Made by a program: the position numbers and the translations under genes. DNA of 46,028 nucleotides from an uncultured Clostridia bacterium (GTDB lineage: Bacteria > Bacillota > Clostridia > Christensenellales > HGM11417), in NCBI GenBank assembly GCA_944332455.1, contig CALVJY010000018.1:1-46028 (forward strand). Reading direction: 5' to 3'. The notes under the pieces were generated by a model, which saw only the letters and a list, made by a program, of their open reading frames with translations, searched no databases and was not told the DNA's origin. Below, piece by piece: positions 31,423 to 39,783 of the stretch (positions are counted from its first letter, which is position 1; each line of letters begins with the position of its first letter).

Positions 31423-33288
31423 TTACAGGGACTCGCCTGCCCCGTCCGCCTCCAACTCCCGCCGGATCTTCCGGTAATACTGTTCGCCGGCAGCGCTCTC
31501 CTTCTGCCACAGGGCTTCCTCGCGGGCGGCTTTGCGCTCCAGTCCGGCCCGCTTTTGGGGGGTAAGGGCGGCCAGCTTCTGTTCTTTCTTCCGCGCGGCC
31601 AGCCTTTCTTTTTCTTCGGCGCAACGGGCGGCGGCCGCCTTTTTGGCTTCGGCCTTTTCGCGCTTGGCGCGCATCTGCTCCCGATGGGCGGACAGCTTCG
31701 ACTCGTAGTCCCAGCCTTTCTGCGCGCAGGTCTCCTTCAGCTCGCGGGCGAAGATCTCCTCGCTCTCTTCCCAAAAGGCCTGCTCCTCGCGGGCGGCGCG
31801 GACTTCGGGCGCCACCCACTCCTCGCCCCTGGCTTCGCAGGCGGCCTTCTGGCGATCGCGGATGACCTGCTGCTTGCGGGCGATGGTCTTTTCCACCGTC
31901 AGAAACAGAAGCAGCGCCGCCAGCACCAGACCGGTGACCGCTTCCAGCCCCACAAAGGCAAAGGTGATGACGTTTTTGACAGCCTGGGTTTGCTCATACG
32001 CCACCGTGACGCCGTCGATGATCTCGGGAGCCAGATAGCCGCTTCCAGCCAGCAGGGCGTTGAACACGGCGGTGGCCACCCCCACGATGGCGACCGCGAT
32101 GATGTTGTAGATCGACATGGCCGTGCCGTCGCAGCGGATCCCGCTCTTCCACTCGAGGTGGTCCAGCCCGTCGGCGAACAGAGCCATGAACACGTAGGCG
32201 CAGGGCAGACCGCCGATGTTTTTGATGAACTGCCCGATCAGAACGACCGCCATGCTCTCGGGAGCCGCCCAGCAGATGGCGGAGCCGGCCGCGTAAAGCA
32301 GAAAGCCAAGCAAAGTGAGGTTGCGCTTGCCCAGCTTTTTGGCCAGCGGCCACACGGCGAAGATGCCGATACCCATGGGGACACCGCCGATGACCGAGAC
32401 CATCATCTGCGTGACGCCGTCGTTGTAGGAGCCCAGCACGTTGTCGCAGTAATAGACCAGCGCCAGATTTTTGAGCGAGGAACCGAAGGTGTAGATGAGA
32501 AAGTAGGCGAACATGACGATCATGTACTTGTCGGTCAGCACGATCTTCAGCTGGGTGAGAAAGGGCACTTTGCGCTCCCCGCCGGAAACGGCCTGTTCCT
32601 CGGTCACCCGCTCCTTGGTGAAGTAGTACTCCAGCAGCGTGAGCGGCAGGGCCAGGATGGAGAGGATCCCCATGACCAGGATCCACCGGATCTGGTAGAC
32701 GTCCATCAGCGGACGGATGACGAAGGGAAACACCAGCGCGACCAGGATACCGCTCATCATGATGGTGGCGATCTGGTTGAACACTGACAGTCCGCCGCGC
32801 TGCAGGGTGTTGCGGGTGGAGAGAGGCACCATCAGGTTGTGGCTCATGTTGAAGATGGTGTAGGCGAAGGAGTAGAACAGGTTGTAGGAGAGCATGACCC
32901 AGACGACCTGCACGGTCTCGCCGGCCCGCGGCACCGTGAACAGCAGGATTCCGGTGACGCACAGCAGCGGGGCCGACACCAAGATCCAGGGTCTGGCCTT
33001 GCCCTGCCGGGTGCGGGTTCGGTCGATGATATAGCCCATGATGACGTTGGTGACCGCGTCGATGATCTTGGACACCAGCGGAAACACCACCAAAAAGGCT
33101 CCGCCCCACACAGGCGTGAGGTGTAGCACATCGGTGTAGAACACGTTGAGATAGGTAGCCAGCACCGCATTTAAGAGCAGTGCGCCGCAGGGGCCGAGCA
33201 GATACCCCAGCCATTTTTCCTTTCCCGTCACGTTCTGGGAATGCACTTTGCTGTCGAAGATCCTGCCATTCAGCAGTTTTGCCGCCAT
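31423..33288 (-). CDS. GPH-family sugar:cation symporter with a long charged tail
   Basis: A 621-residue major-facilitator transporter of the glycoside-pentoside-hexuronide:cation family. About twelve hydrophobic helices span residues 28-465, with the family loop [19 protein letters not shown]. Family members normally end soon after the last helix, near 450-480 residues. Here a further ~157 residues (465-621) of Lys/Glu/Ala/Arg-rich sequence follow and would lie in the cytoplasm, probably as long helices or a coiled coil. GGAGG before the start. Position between GH3 and GH78 genes points to import of an intact rhamnosyl glycoside or disaccharide. Confidence 0.9.
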   Translation of the reverse strand: MAAKLLNGRIFDSKVHSQNVTGKEKWLGYLLGPCGALLLNAVLATYLNVFYTDVLHLTPVWGGAFLVVFPLVSKIIDAVTNVIMGYIIDRTRTRQGKARPWILVSAPLLCVTGILLFTVPRAGETVQVVWVMLSYNLFYSFAYTIFNMSHNLMVPLSTRNTLQRGGLSVFNQIATIMMSGILVALVFPFVIRPLMDVYQIRWILVMGILSILALPLTLLEYYFTKERVTEEQAVSGGERKVPFLTQLKIVLTDKYMIVMFAYFLIYTFGSSLKNLALVYYCDNVLGSYNDGVTQMMVSVIGGVPMGIGIFAVWPLAKKLGKRNLTLLGFLLYAAGSAICWAAPESMAVVLIGQFIKNIGGLPCAYVFMALFADGLDHLEWKSGIRCDGTAMSIYNIIAVAIVGVATAVFNALLAGSGYLAPEIIDGVTVAYEQTQAVKNVITFAFVGLEAVTGLVLAALLLFLTVEKTIARKQQVIRDRQKAACEARGEEWVAPEVRAAREEQAFWEESEEIFARELKETCAQKGWDYESKLSAHREQMRAKREKAEAKKAAAARCAEEKERLAARKKEQKLAALTPQKRAGLERKAAREEALWQKESAAGEQYYRKIRRELEADGAGESL

Positions 33289-33340
33289 GGTTTGTCCTCC
33301 TTCCTTGCTTTCAAGATTTTTTTCCTTTTCGGAGCCTTAT

Positions 33341-35770
33341 TCATTCTTTTTCCTCCTTGGGCAGCTCCGGAACCCTGATCTTTTTGCAGAAGCACCGGAT
33401 CCCCTTCAGCAGCTGCCCGTTGGCCAGGGCCACGAACCCCTCCGCGAAGTTGTAGGGCATGCTCTCCCCCGCCGACATCGACATCGACACCACGGAGTTG
33501 CTCTCCAGGATCCGCTTCAGAAAGAGGGCTCCCTTGAGCTTGTTGTCCCGCTCCGGCCCCTCGGGCAGCCTGCGCGCCCTTTTGAACTGTTTTTTCGCCA
33601 CGCTCAGCACTGCGGAAAACAGGATCCTGCCCATCAGGGTCTGCCGAAGGTCGGTGAACCGGCTCTCCAGCGTGATCGGCTTCCGGGGCGGGAGCGGGGG
33701 GATCTTCTGCCCGCTCATGCGCTCAAAGATTTCGTCCGTCACCCCTTCCAGTCCGGCCTCCCGGTAGACCGCCAGAACCTCGGGCGGGTAGATTGCTGCC
33801 CGCTCCCCCTCGATCTCCAGGTCCTGCCCGCAGATGGGAGTCAGGGCGTCCCGGCACAGCTCGATCCGGTACCTTCCCCCCTCCGTCTGCCAGGTCTTCC
33901 TCACCGGATCGAAAAATGCCAGCTGCGAGAGGGGGATCCGCAGGGTCACCTCCGCGCTCTCGCCGGGGCGCAGCCTCACCTTCCGGAAGGCCTTCAGCTC
34001 CCGTCTGGGCCGGAACACCCCCGAGTCGGGGAGGCCGGCGTAGACCTGCACCACCTCCGCGCCGGGGACCGCCCCGGCGTTCGTCACCCGGCATCCGACC
34101 CGGATCCCTTCCCCCTCCCGCTCGGCCCGAAAGTCCGAGTAGGAAAATTTGGTGTAAGACAGCCCGTAGCCGAAGGGATAGCGCACCCGCCTGCCCGCCG
34201 TCGCATAGTAGCGGTAGCCCACGAACACGCTGTCGCGGTAGATCTCGTTCGGCCCCTTGCCGAAAGCCGCCACCGAGGGGACGTCTTCGTAGCGCTCCGG
34301 CCAGGTCTCGGCCAGCCGGCCCGAGGGACTGACCCTGCCGAACAGAAGATCGGCGCAGGCCGCGCCGCCGCTCTGTCCGGGCAGATACATGTCGAGGATG
34401 GCGGAGACCCGCTCCGCAAAGGGCAGTTCCACCGGAGAGCCCCCGAAGAGCACCACCGCGATCTTTTTGCCCGTCTTTCCAAGGGCCTCGAGGAGGGCCA
34501 GCTGGTTTTCGGGCAGTTTCATGTCCGCCCGGTCGCAGCCCTCGCTCTCGGCGGCGTCGGTCAGCCCCGCGAACACCACGACCTTTTCGAAGCCCTCGGC
34601 CAGCGCCAGCGCCTCCCGGAGCAGCGCCTCGCTCGCCTCCCCGTTCTCGGCATAGCCGCGGGCGAAGCGATAGCGGATCCCTCGTTCGTCAAAAGCCTTT
34701 TCGGGCGTCGACAGCATGGCGGGATTGATCATGGAGCTGCCCGCCCCCTGGTAGCGCATGCGGGTGAACAGGTCGCCGAGCACGCAGAGCTCCTCCCTCT
34801 CCGCCAGCGGGAGCAGGCCGTCGTTTTTCAGGAGCACGGCGCAGTCCCCGGCCACGCGGCGGGCCAGCTCGTTGTGGGCGGCAAAGTCCGCCTCGTCGGG
34901 GTATTCCTTCACATAGCGGTCGACCGCGCGCAGCACCCGGCCGGCCGCCCGGTCCAGGTCGGCCGGGTCCAGACTGCCGTCCGCGATGCCGTCCAGGATC
35001 CACCTGCGGCAGATGCGGGTGTCTCCCGGCATCTCCAGATCCAGCCCCGCCTTCAGGCTGGCCACGCGGTCGTGCATGGCCCCCCAGTCGGTCATCACCA
35101 AACCGTCAAAGCCCCACTCGCCGCGGAGGACCTCGTTCAGCAGCCAGCCGTTCTGCGAGCAGTAGGTGCCGTTGATCTTGTTGTAGGCGCACATGACCGT
35201 CGCCGGCTTCCCCTCCCGCACCGCGATCTCGAAGACTTTGAGGTAGATCTCGCGCATGGCCCGCAGATCGGCGACGGAATCCCCCATGAAGCGGAAATTC
35301 TCGGCGTTGTTCAGGGCAAAGTGCTTGACCGAAACGCCCACGCCCTGCGACTGGATCCCCCTGATCTGCGCCGCTGCCAGCTTGCCCGCCAGATAGGGAT
35401 CTTCGGAAAAGTACTCGAAATTGCGCCCCGCCGTGGGGTTGCGCTTGATGTTGACGGCCGGCCCCAGCAGGACGTGGACGCCGTACTTGCGGCACTCCCG
35501 CCCCATCGCCTCCCCGATCCGGGTCAGGTTTTCCTCGTCCCACCCGCAGGCGGTCGTCGCCGCCGTGGGAAAGGCCGTGGCCGGCAGGCTGCCCGTCACC
35601 CCGTTGTCCCCGCCCTCGGTCTGCACGCGCAGCCCGTGCGGGCCGTCCGAGGTGCGAAGGGCGGGGATCTTCAGCCGGGGCACCGCATTCGTGTACATAA
35701 AATCCGTCCCCGACACGAGAGCGGCCTTTTCCTCGACCGTCAGTTCCTTCAACAGCTTTTCGACGTCCAC
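33341..35770 (-). CDS. Beta-glucosidase-type glycoside hydrolase, GH3
   Basis: An 809-residue GH3 enzyme. The N-terminal barrel carries TSDGPHGLR (about 41-49), GPAVNIKRNPTAGRNFEYFSEDP, KHFALNNAE and the nucleophile motif VMTDWGAMHD with the catalytic Asp near residue 230. The second alpha/beta domain and a C-terminal fibronectin III-like domain (GAVPGAEVVQVYAG) follow. No signal peptide, so it is cytoplasmic. The start is GTG at 35770, set by AAAGGGGG 9 nt upstream; no ATG fits. First gene of the operon GH3-GPH-GH78. It would remove beta-linked glucose, for example after rhamnose removal from a rutinose-like unit. Exact substrate unknown. Confidence 0.92.
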   Translation of the reverse strand: MDVEKLLKELTVEEKAALVSGTDFMYTNAVPRLKIPALRTSDGPHGLRVQTEGGDNGVTGSLPATAFPTAATTACGWDEENLTRIGEAMGRECRKYGVHVLLGPAVNIKRNPTAGRNFEYFSEDPYLAGKLAAAQIRGIQSQGVGVSVKHFALNNAENFRFMGDSVADLRAMREIYLKVFEIAVREGKPATVMCAYNKINGTYCSQNGWLLNEVLRGEWGFDGLVMTDWGAMHDRVASLKAGLDLEMPGDTRICRRWILDGIADGSLDPADLDRAAGRVLRAVDRYVKEYPDEADFAAHNELARRVAGDCAVLLKNDGLLPLAEREELCVLGDLFTRMRYQGAGSSMINPAMLSTPEKAFDERGIRYRFARGYAENGEASEALLREALALAEGFEKVVVFAGLTDAAESEGCDRADMKLPENQLALLEALGKTGKKIAVVLFGGSPVELPFAERVSAILDMYLPGQSGGAACADLLFGRVSPSGRLAETWPERYEDVPSVAAFGKGPNEIYRDSVFVGYRYYATAGRRVRYPFGYGLSYTKFSYSDFRAEREGEGIRVGCRVTNAGAVPGAEVVQVYAGLPDSGVFRPRRELKAFRKVRLRPGESAEVTLRIPLSQLAFFDPVRKTWQTEGGRYRIELCRDALTPICGQDLEIEGERAAIYPPEVLAVYREAGLEGVTDEIFERMSGQKIPPLPPRKPITLESRFTDLRQTLMGRILFSAVLSVAKKQFKRARRLPEGPERDNKLKGALFLKRILESNSVVSMSMSAGESMPYNFAEGFVALANGQLLKGIRCFCKKIRVPELPKEEKE

Positions 35771-35802
35771 GCAAAATACCCCCTTTCAGGTTCTTCCCTA
35801 AA

Positions 35803-35831
35803 ATTATACAACTTTTCGGGCCGGATGTCTT
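35803..35831 (-). promoter_or_regulatory. Promoter of the rhamnoside operon
   Basis: Minus strand TATAAT (35803-35808), 17-bp spacer, AAGACA (35826-35831). The -35 is a poor match, as expected for an activator-dependent promoter. Confidence 0.65.
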
Positions 35832-35858
35832 GCATATTTGTTTTATTTGAGTTATAAT
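35830..35858 (+). promoter_or_regulatory. Promoter of the AraC-type regulator
   Basis: TTGCAT (35830-35835), 17-bp spacer, TATAAT (35853-35858). Its -35 overlaps the -35 of the divergent operon promoter. Confidence 0.75.
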
Positions 35859-35882
35859 TGTTTTGACTTTCGGGAGGAATCC

Positions 35883-37088
35883 ATGGAAAAAATCGATTAC
35901 GAGTATCTGTGCACGGTCATCGGGGATCTCTCCGGCGTTCCCGTCCGCCTGTTTTCCGGGGACAAGCTGACCTTTTACCACGCCATCGCGCCGCTCCCGA
36001 AGGACCCCATGAAGGCCTTCGAGGCGGAGATCCTGGCCGTCCGCGCCCACATCGGCTACTTCATCACGCCCTACTTCCACTACTACGGCGTGGTCAACCA
36101 CGCGGAGCGGCGGATCGTCATCGGCCCCTCCATCCAGACCAGGTGCAGCGAACAGACGCTGCGGGAACTGGCCTTCCGCTGCAATGTTTCCGCCGACGAG
36201 GTCGGGGACTTCATCGCCGGCATGAACGCCATTGTGCCCATGCCGCTGGACAGCATCCTGCAGATCCTCTGCGCCCTGAACTACCTGATGAACGGGGAAA
36301 AACTCGGGCTGAGCGACCTGCGCATCTATGACGCCGAGCAGCAGACCCTGCGGGCGGCCCTGGAACGGGAGCAGACCTCCCGGGAGATCGAAGGCTTACA
36401 GGACGGGGACCGGCCGCAGGACATCCACAACACCCTGGCTCTGGAGCAGACCATCCTGAACTTTGTCCGCCGCGGCGACACCGCCTCCTTAAAGGCCTGG
36501 ATCTCCGGCATGCCCGCCGTCCGGCCCGGCATCCTGGCCTCAGACCAGCTCCGGCAGGTCAAGAACACCTTTGTGGTCACCGCCACCCTGGTCTCCCGGG
36601 CGGCCATCCGCGGCGGCATGGCGGTCGAGGACGCGCTGTCCTTGAGCGACGCCTACATCCAGAAGTGCGAGCTGATGCGCGACATCGAGCGGATCACCAA
36701 CCTGCAGTATCACATGCTGTTCGACTTTACCGGGCGCACCGAAAAACTCCGCCTCGGCAGGGCGCCGTCCAGATTCGTGACCGAGGTCACGAACTACATC
36801 CTCCACCACCTGTCCGAGCCCGTCACCACCGAAAAGATCGCCAAGGCCCTCTTTCTGAGCCGCTCCCGGCTCTCGGTCAAATTCAAGCAGGAGACCGGCG
36901 AAAACCTCATCGACTTCATCCTGAAAGAAAAGACGGAAGAGGCAAAACGCCTCCTCCGCTATTCGGACCGATCGGCTGCGGCCATCAGCGCCTACCTCGG
37001 CTTTTCCTCGCAGAGCCATTTCTCCCGCGTGTTCAAAAAGTATGCCGGCTGCCTGCCGAACGATTACCGCAAACGCCACGGCAGCTGA
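35883..37088 (+). CDS. AraC-family transcriptional regulator
   Basis: A 401-residue regulator. The C-terminal ~100 residues hold the double HTH: TEKIAKALFLSRSRLSVKFKQETG is the first motif and AAAISAYLGFSSQSHFSRVFKKYAGCLPNDYRK the second, with the classic AraC ending. The long N-terminal part (about 1-290) is a sensor region of a type common in clostridial AraC proteins; I cannot name its ligand fold. GGAGG 4 nt before the ATG at 35883 decides the start. It is divergent from the GH3-GPH-GH78 operon, with overlapping -35 boxes, so it most likely activates that operon in response to a rhamnoside or its breakdown product. Confidence 0.9.
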   Translation: MEKIDYEYLCTVIGDLSGVPVRLFSGDKLTFYHAIAPLPKDPMKAFEAEILAVRAHIGYFITPYFHYYGVVNHAERRIVIGPSIQTRCSEQTLRELAFRCNVSADEVGDFIAGMNAIVPMPLDSILQILCALNYLMNGEKLGLSDLRIYDAEQQTLRAALEREQTSREIEGLQDGDRPQDIHNTLALEQTILNFVRRGDTASLKAWISGMPAVRPGILASDQLRQVKNTFVVTATLVSRAAIRGGMAVEDALSLSDAYIQKCELMRDIERITNLQYHMLFDFTGRTEKLRLGRAPSRFVTEVTNYILHHLSEPVTTEKIAKALFLSRSRLSVKFKQETGENLIDFILKEKTEEAKRLLRYSDRSAAAISAYLGFSSQSHFSRVFKKYAGCLPNDYRKRHGS

Positions 37089-37175
37089 TCTTTCCCCTGC
37101 CGCCGCGCCGATCGCGAAGCCGTCTGTCGGGGGCTTATCCCTTTCCTCTCCCGCGGCAAGTCCTTTCCTGACAAG

Positions 37176-37216
37176 AAAAGAGGAGCGCAAGTCAGTTCGG
37201 CTTGCGCTCCTCTTTT
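37176..37216. terminator. Strong bidirectional terminator
   Basis: A perfect 16-bp stem (37176-37191 with 37201-37216) with AAAA/TTTT ends and a 9-nt loop separates the araC-type gene from the converging SIS gene. Confidence 0.9.
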
Positions 37217-37346
37217 GAAAATTTTCCCTTTTTCCGATCGGGAATCCTTTTGAAAAACACAGGCTGTCCGCGGGCAGAACGAATGTAGACAGGTCTCCTG
37301 TTTTCGGGCCCCGCTTCTTTTCCGGATCTCCGCCCTCTTTTGCCGG

Positions 37347-38411
37347 TCAGCGGGTGACCGTCACTTTTTTGAGGGCGCGGGGGGTGTCGGGCGAGAGGCC
37401 CTTCCGGCAGCTGACCTTGCAGGCCAGCATCTGGGCGGCCAGGGCGAAGAAGAACACGGCGTCCCGCTCGTCCGCGCCGCCCGGCACCGCGACAGTCCTG
37501 GCGCCCTTGCCTGCAAACAGGGCGGGCTGATCGGTGATCACCCACAGCTCGGCCCCCAGCGAAAGCATCTTGCCGGCGCAGGCCTCCAGATCTTTGCGGT
37601 GGGCGGCCTCCGTCTCCCCGCCCAGGGCGCGGGAGGAGGCAAACAGAATGACCGGCGTCTCCTCCTCCACCATGGCCATGGGGCCGTGGTAGAAGTCCGA
37701 ACTGTGATAGGCCCGGGCGCGGATGTAGCAGGTCTCCTGCAGCTTGAGCCCGCACTCGAAGGCCACTGCCGCCGAGATCCCCCGGGAGAGGATGAAGCAC
37801 TCCCGGACGCCGGCAAAGCGCTCGGCCATGGGCTCCGCTGCCGCCTCGATGCGGGGCAGGGCCTCGGTCAGCGCCCCCGAAAGGGCGGTCAGGTCCTCCT
37901 TTGCCCCCGAAAGAGCGGCGCAGATCAGCCGGGCCAGGGCCAGCTGGCCGAGAAAGGTCTTGGTGGCGGCCACGCTCTTTTCCTTTCCCGCGCAGCAGGA
38001 CAGGGCAAAGTCGGCCATCCCCGCCATGGGGCTTTCGGGCTCATTGGTGACGGCCGCCGTCAGTCCCCCGCAGGCCTTGGCCGCCCGCAGCACCTCCATG
38101 ACGTCGGCGGCCTCGCCGCTCTGCGAACAGCCCACGGTGAGCGCCTTTTGCAGCTTCGGCCTCCCCCCGTAGAGGGTGACCGTCGAGGGGGCGGCCGAGG
38201 CGGTCAGGATCCCCGGGCCGGCCTCCAGCAGATACTTCAGGTACATCATGGCGTGGTCCGAGGTCCCCCGGCCCACCGTGCAGACGGCCTCGATCCCGGA
38301 GCCGACTGCGGCCAGTCTCTCCAGGACGGCCTCATTTTCCCTTCCGACCCGGCCGACCGCGGCGGGGCCCTCCGAAAGTTCCTTCCACATCAGGGTGTCT
38401 TTGGTGTTCAT
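37347..38411 (-). CDS. Double-SIS sugar-phosphate isomerase/deaminase (GlmS C-terminal/AgaS/FrlB type)
   Basis: A 354-residue protein with two SIS domains (about 35-170 and 200-335). The first shows GRGTSDHAMMYLKYLLE and the phosphate-binding CSQSGEAADV, then SVAATKTFLGQLAL; the second shows ILSRGISAAVAFECGLKLQETCYIRARAYHSSDFYHGPMAMV. These are features of the GlmS isomerase half and its catabolic relatives, which act on amino-sugar phosphates or fructosamine phosphates. No glutaminase domain, so it is not GlmS itself. In this operon a deaminating isomerase on glucosamine-6-phosphate (a NagB substitute) is the best guess. GGAGG 5 nt before the start. Confidence 0.8.
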   Translation of the reverse strand: MNTKDTLMWKELSEGPAAVGRVGRENEAVLERLAAVGSGIEAVCTVGRGTSDHAMMYLKYLLEAGPGILTASAAPSTVTLYGGRPKLQKALTVGCSQSGEAADVMEVLRAAKACGGLTAAVTNEPESPMAGMADFALSCCAGKEKSVAATKTFLGQLALARLICAALSGAKEDLTALSGALTEALPRIEAAAEPMAERFAGVRECFILSRGISAAVAFECGLKLQETCYIRARAYHSSDFYHGPMAMVEEETPVILFASSRALGGETEAAHRKDLEACAGKMLSLGAELWVITDQPALFAGKGARTVAVPGGADERDAVFFFALAAQMLACKVSCRKGLSPDTPRALKKVTVTR

Positions 38412-38520
38412 AAATACCTCCGCAGGTTGAATCGGAAAAGGAGACCTCTTCCGAAGTGATACAAAAACAGCGCAAAACCCGGCCTGTTAAGCCGGAATAG
38501 AGGGCTCTCGTTTCGTCCTT

Positions 38521-38824
38521 TCCGTTAGGTTTCCCCGGACAGGCGGCTTTTGCTTCCTCAGCCGGAATACCGGCCATCCTCTTTCAGTGGCAGGGCCTCT
38601 CCCGCAGGGAGCGCGGCTCTTTTCCACTTTTTCGCGTCAGAAGATAAGGCCCCATGCCTGCCGTCAGGCCTCTCCGACTAGCGGCTCTTTCCGCCTGATC
38701 GCCCGGAATGCCGGGCTTCCTCTTTCAGGGCAGGTGTCCTCCCGCAGGGAGCGCGGCTCTTCCCGACCTATCGCGCCGGAAGATAAAGCCCTCTCCTTTC
38801 GTCAGGTTTCCCCGGCCAGGCGGG
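38521..38824. repeat. ~140-bp imperfect tandem repeat derived from a gene's 3' end
   Basis: Unit A (38521-38660) and unit B (38661-38800) share CCCGCAGGGAGCGCGGCTCT at 38601 and 38741, exactly 140 bp apart, plus several other blocks. A third partial unit (from 38801) begins with GTCAGGTTTCCCCGG, which is the stop codon and last codons of the PIG-L gene. The 390-bp gap between the SIS and PIG-L genes is filled by these copies. Confidence 0.75.
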
Positions 38825-39650
38825 CGGCCCGTTCCCGGACCTGCGCCCGGAATTTTCCGATCTTTTCGTCCACGAAGTCCGAGATCTTCAGGCCGGGATC
38901 TTTCATCAGCGGGGTCAGGTCCATGGCGTAGTTCAGCCCCTCGAAGCGGTCGCAGGCATGGCTCTGGGAAAAGGTGGCGTTGGCCGTCCTCCTTCCCTCG
39001 GCGGCCAGGTCGTACCGCTTGCCCCCCTGGATCTGACTGTCGAACACCCCCGAGAGGGCGCGGGCCAGGTTGGGCCGGGCCGAGCAGTCCAGCAGGATTT
39101 TGTCCTCCTCGCACAGCCAGTCCAGATCCCGCCAGACCTCGCAGCCGAACACCCGCTCGGGACGCTCCCCGCTTTTCAGGGTCCGCAGGGCGGCAATGGC
39201 CTTGACCGCCGTCCCCAGATGGGTGTCGTGCCGGTCGGCCGGATTGTGCAGGTAGACAAATCGGGGCCGGGCGGCCCGGAAAATTTCGGCCAGCTCCTCG
39301 GTCACCGCCGCATCATCGGGGTCTTTGATCTGCGAGGAGGGATGGCCCAGCAAAAACAGGGAGCCGTACTCCCCCACCACGGCGGCCTTCTTCTGCTCGC
39401 GGGCGCGGATGGCCTTCATGTCCTCGTCGGAGCAGTCGGCGTACAGCCCGGAGCGGGGACTGCCGGCCCCGTCCCCCGCCACCACGCCGCAGAACCAGAA
39501 CTCCTTTTTCCCGAAGCACTCGGAGATGGGGGCGTAGGCCATGAATTCGATGTCGTCCTGGTGGGCGGCCACGGCCAGATGGGTGGTGCGGGCGACCGCC
39601 CGGCCTTGCTCCTCGCCGTCCGGGATGAACAGCCTGTCTTTCCAATCCAT
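38802..39650 (-). CDS. PIG-L family deacetylase
   Basis: A 282-residue zinc-dependent deacetylase of the PIG-L/LmbE superfamily. The metal-binding motif reads AHQDD (29-33) where most members have AHPDD; the second metal motif is RHDTHLG. Members remove acetyl groups from GlcNAc-containing molecules. The start at ATG 39650 is preferred over a GTG three codons earlier because AAGGAAGG overlaps the latter. It lies in an operon with GH29, GH20 and SIS genes, so deacetylation of GlcNAc released by the GH20 enzyme is a reasonable role. Chitobiose or another N-acetyl sugar is the alternative. No signal peptide. Confidence 0.85.
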   Translation of the reverse strand: MDWKDRLFIPDGEEQGRAVARTTHLAVAAHQDDIEFMAYAPISECFGKKEFWFCGVVAGDGAGSPRSGLYADCSDEDMKAIRAREQKKAAVVGEYGSLFLLGHPSSQIKDPDDAAVTEELAEIFRAARPRFVYLHNPADRHDTHLGTAVKAIAALRTLKSGERPERVFGCEVWRDLDWLCEEDKILLDCSARPNLARALSGVFDSQIQGGKRYDLAAEGRRTANATFSQSHACDRFEGLNYAMDLTPLMKDPGLKISDFVDEKIGKFRAQVRERAARLAGET

Positions 39651-39783
39651 ATTTTTCACCTTCCTTGCGTTTTTGTACTGTCACGTCGGAGATCCTGTTC
39701 CGCCTCTTTCCCTGCGGACAAAAGCCGCCTTCCCCGGCAGGCCCCGTCCTTTTCCCGAAAAGCCGTCCGCCCCCGCCTTCGGC

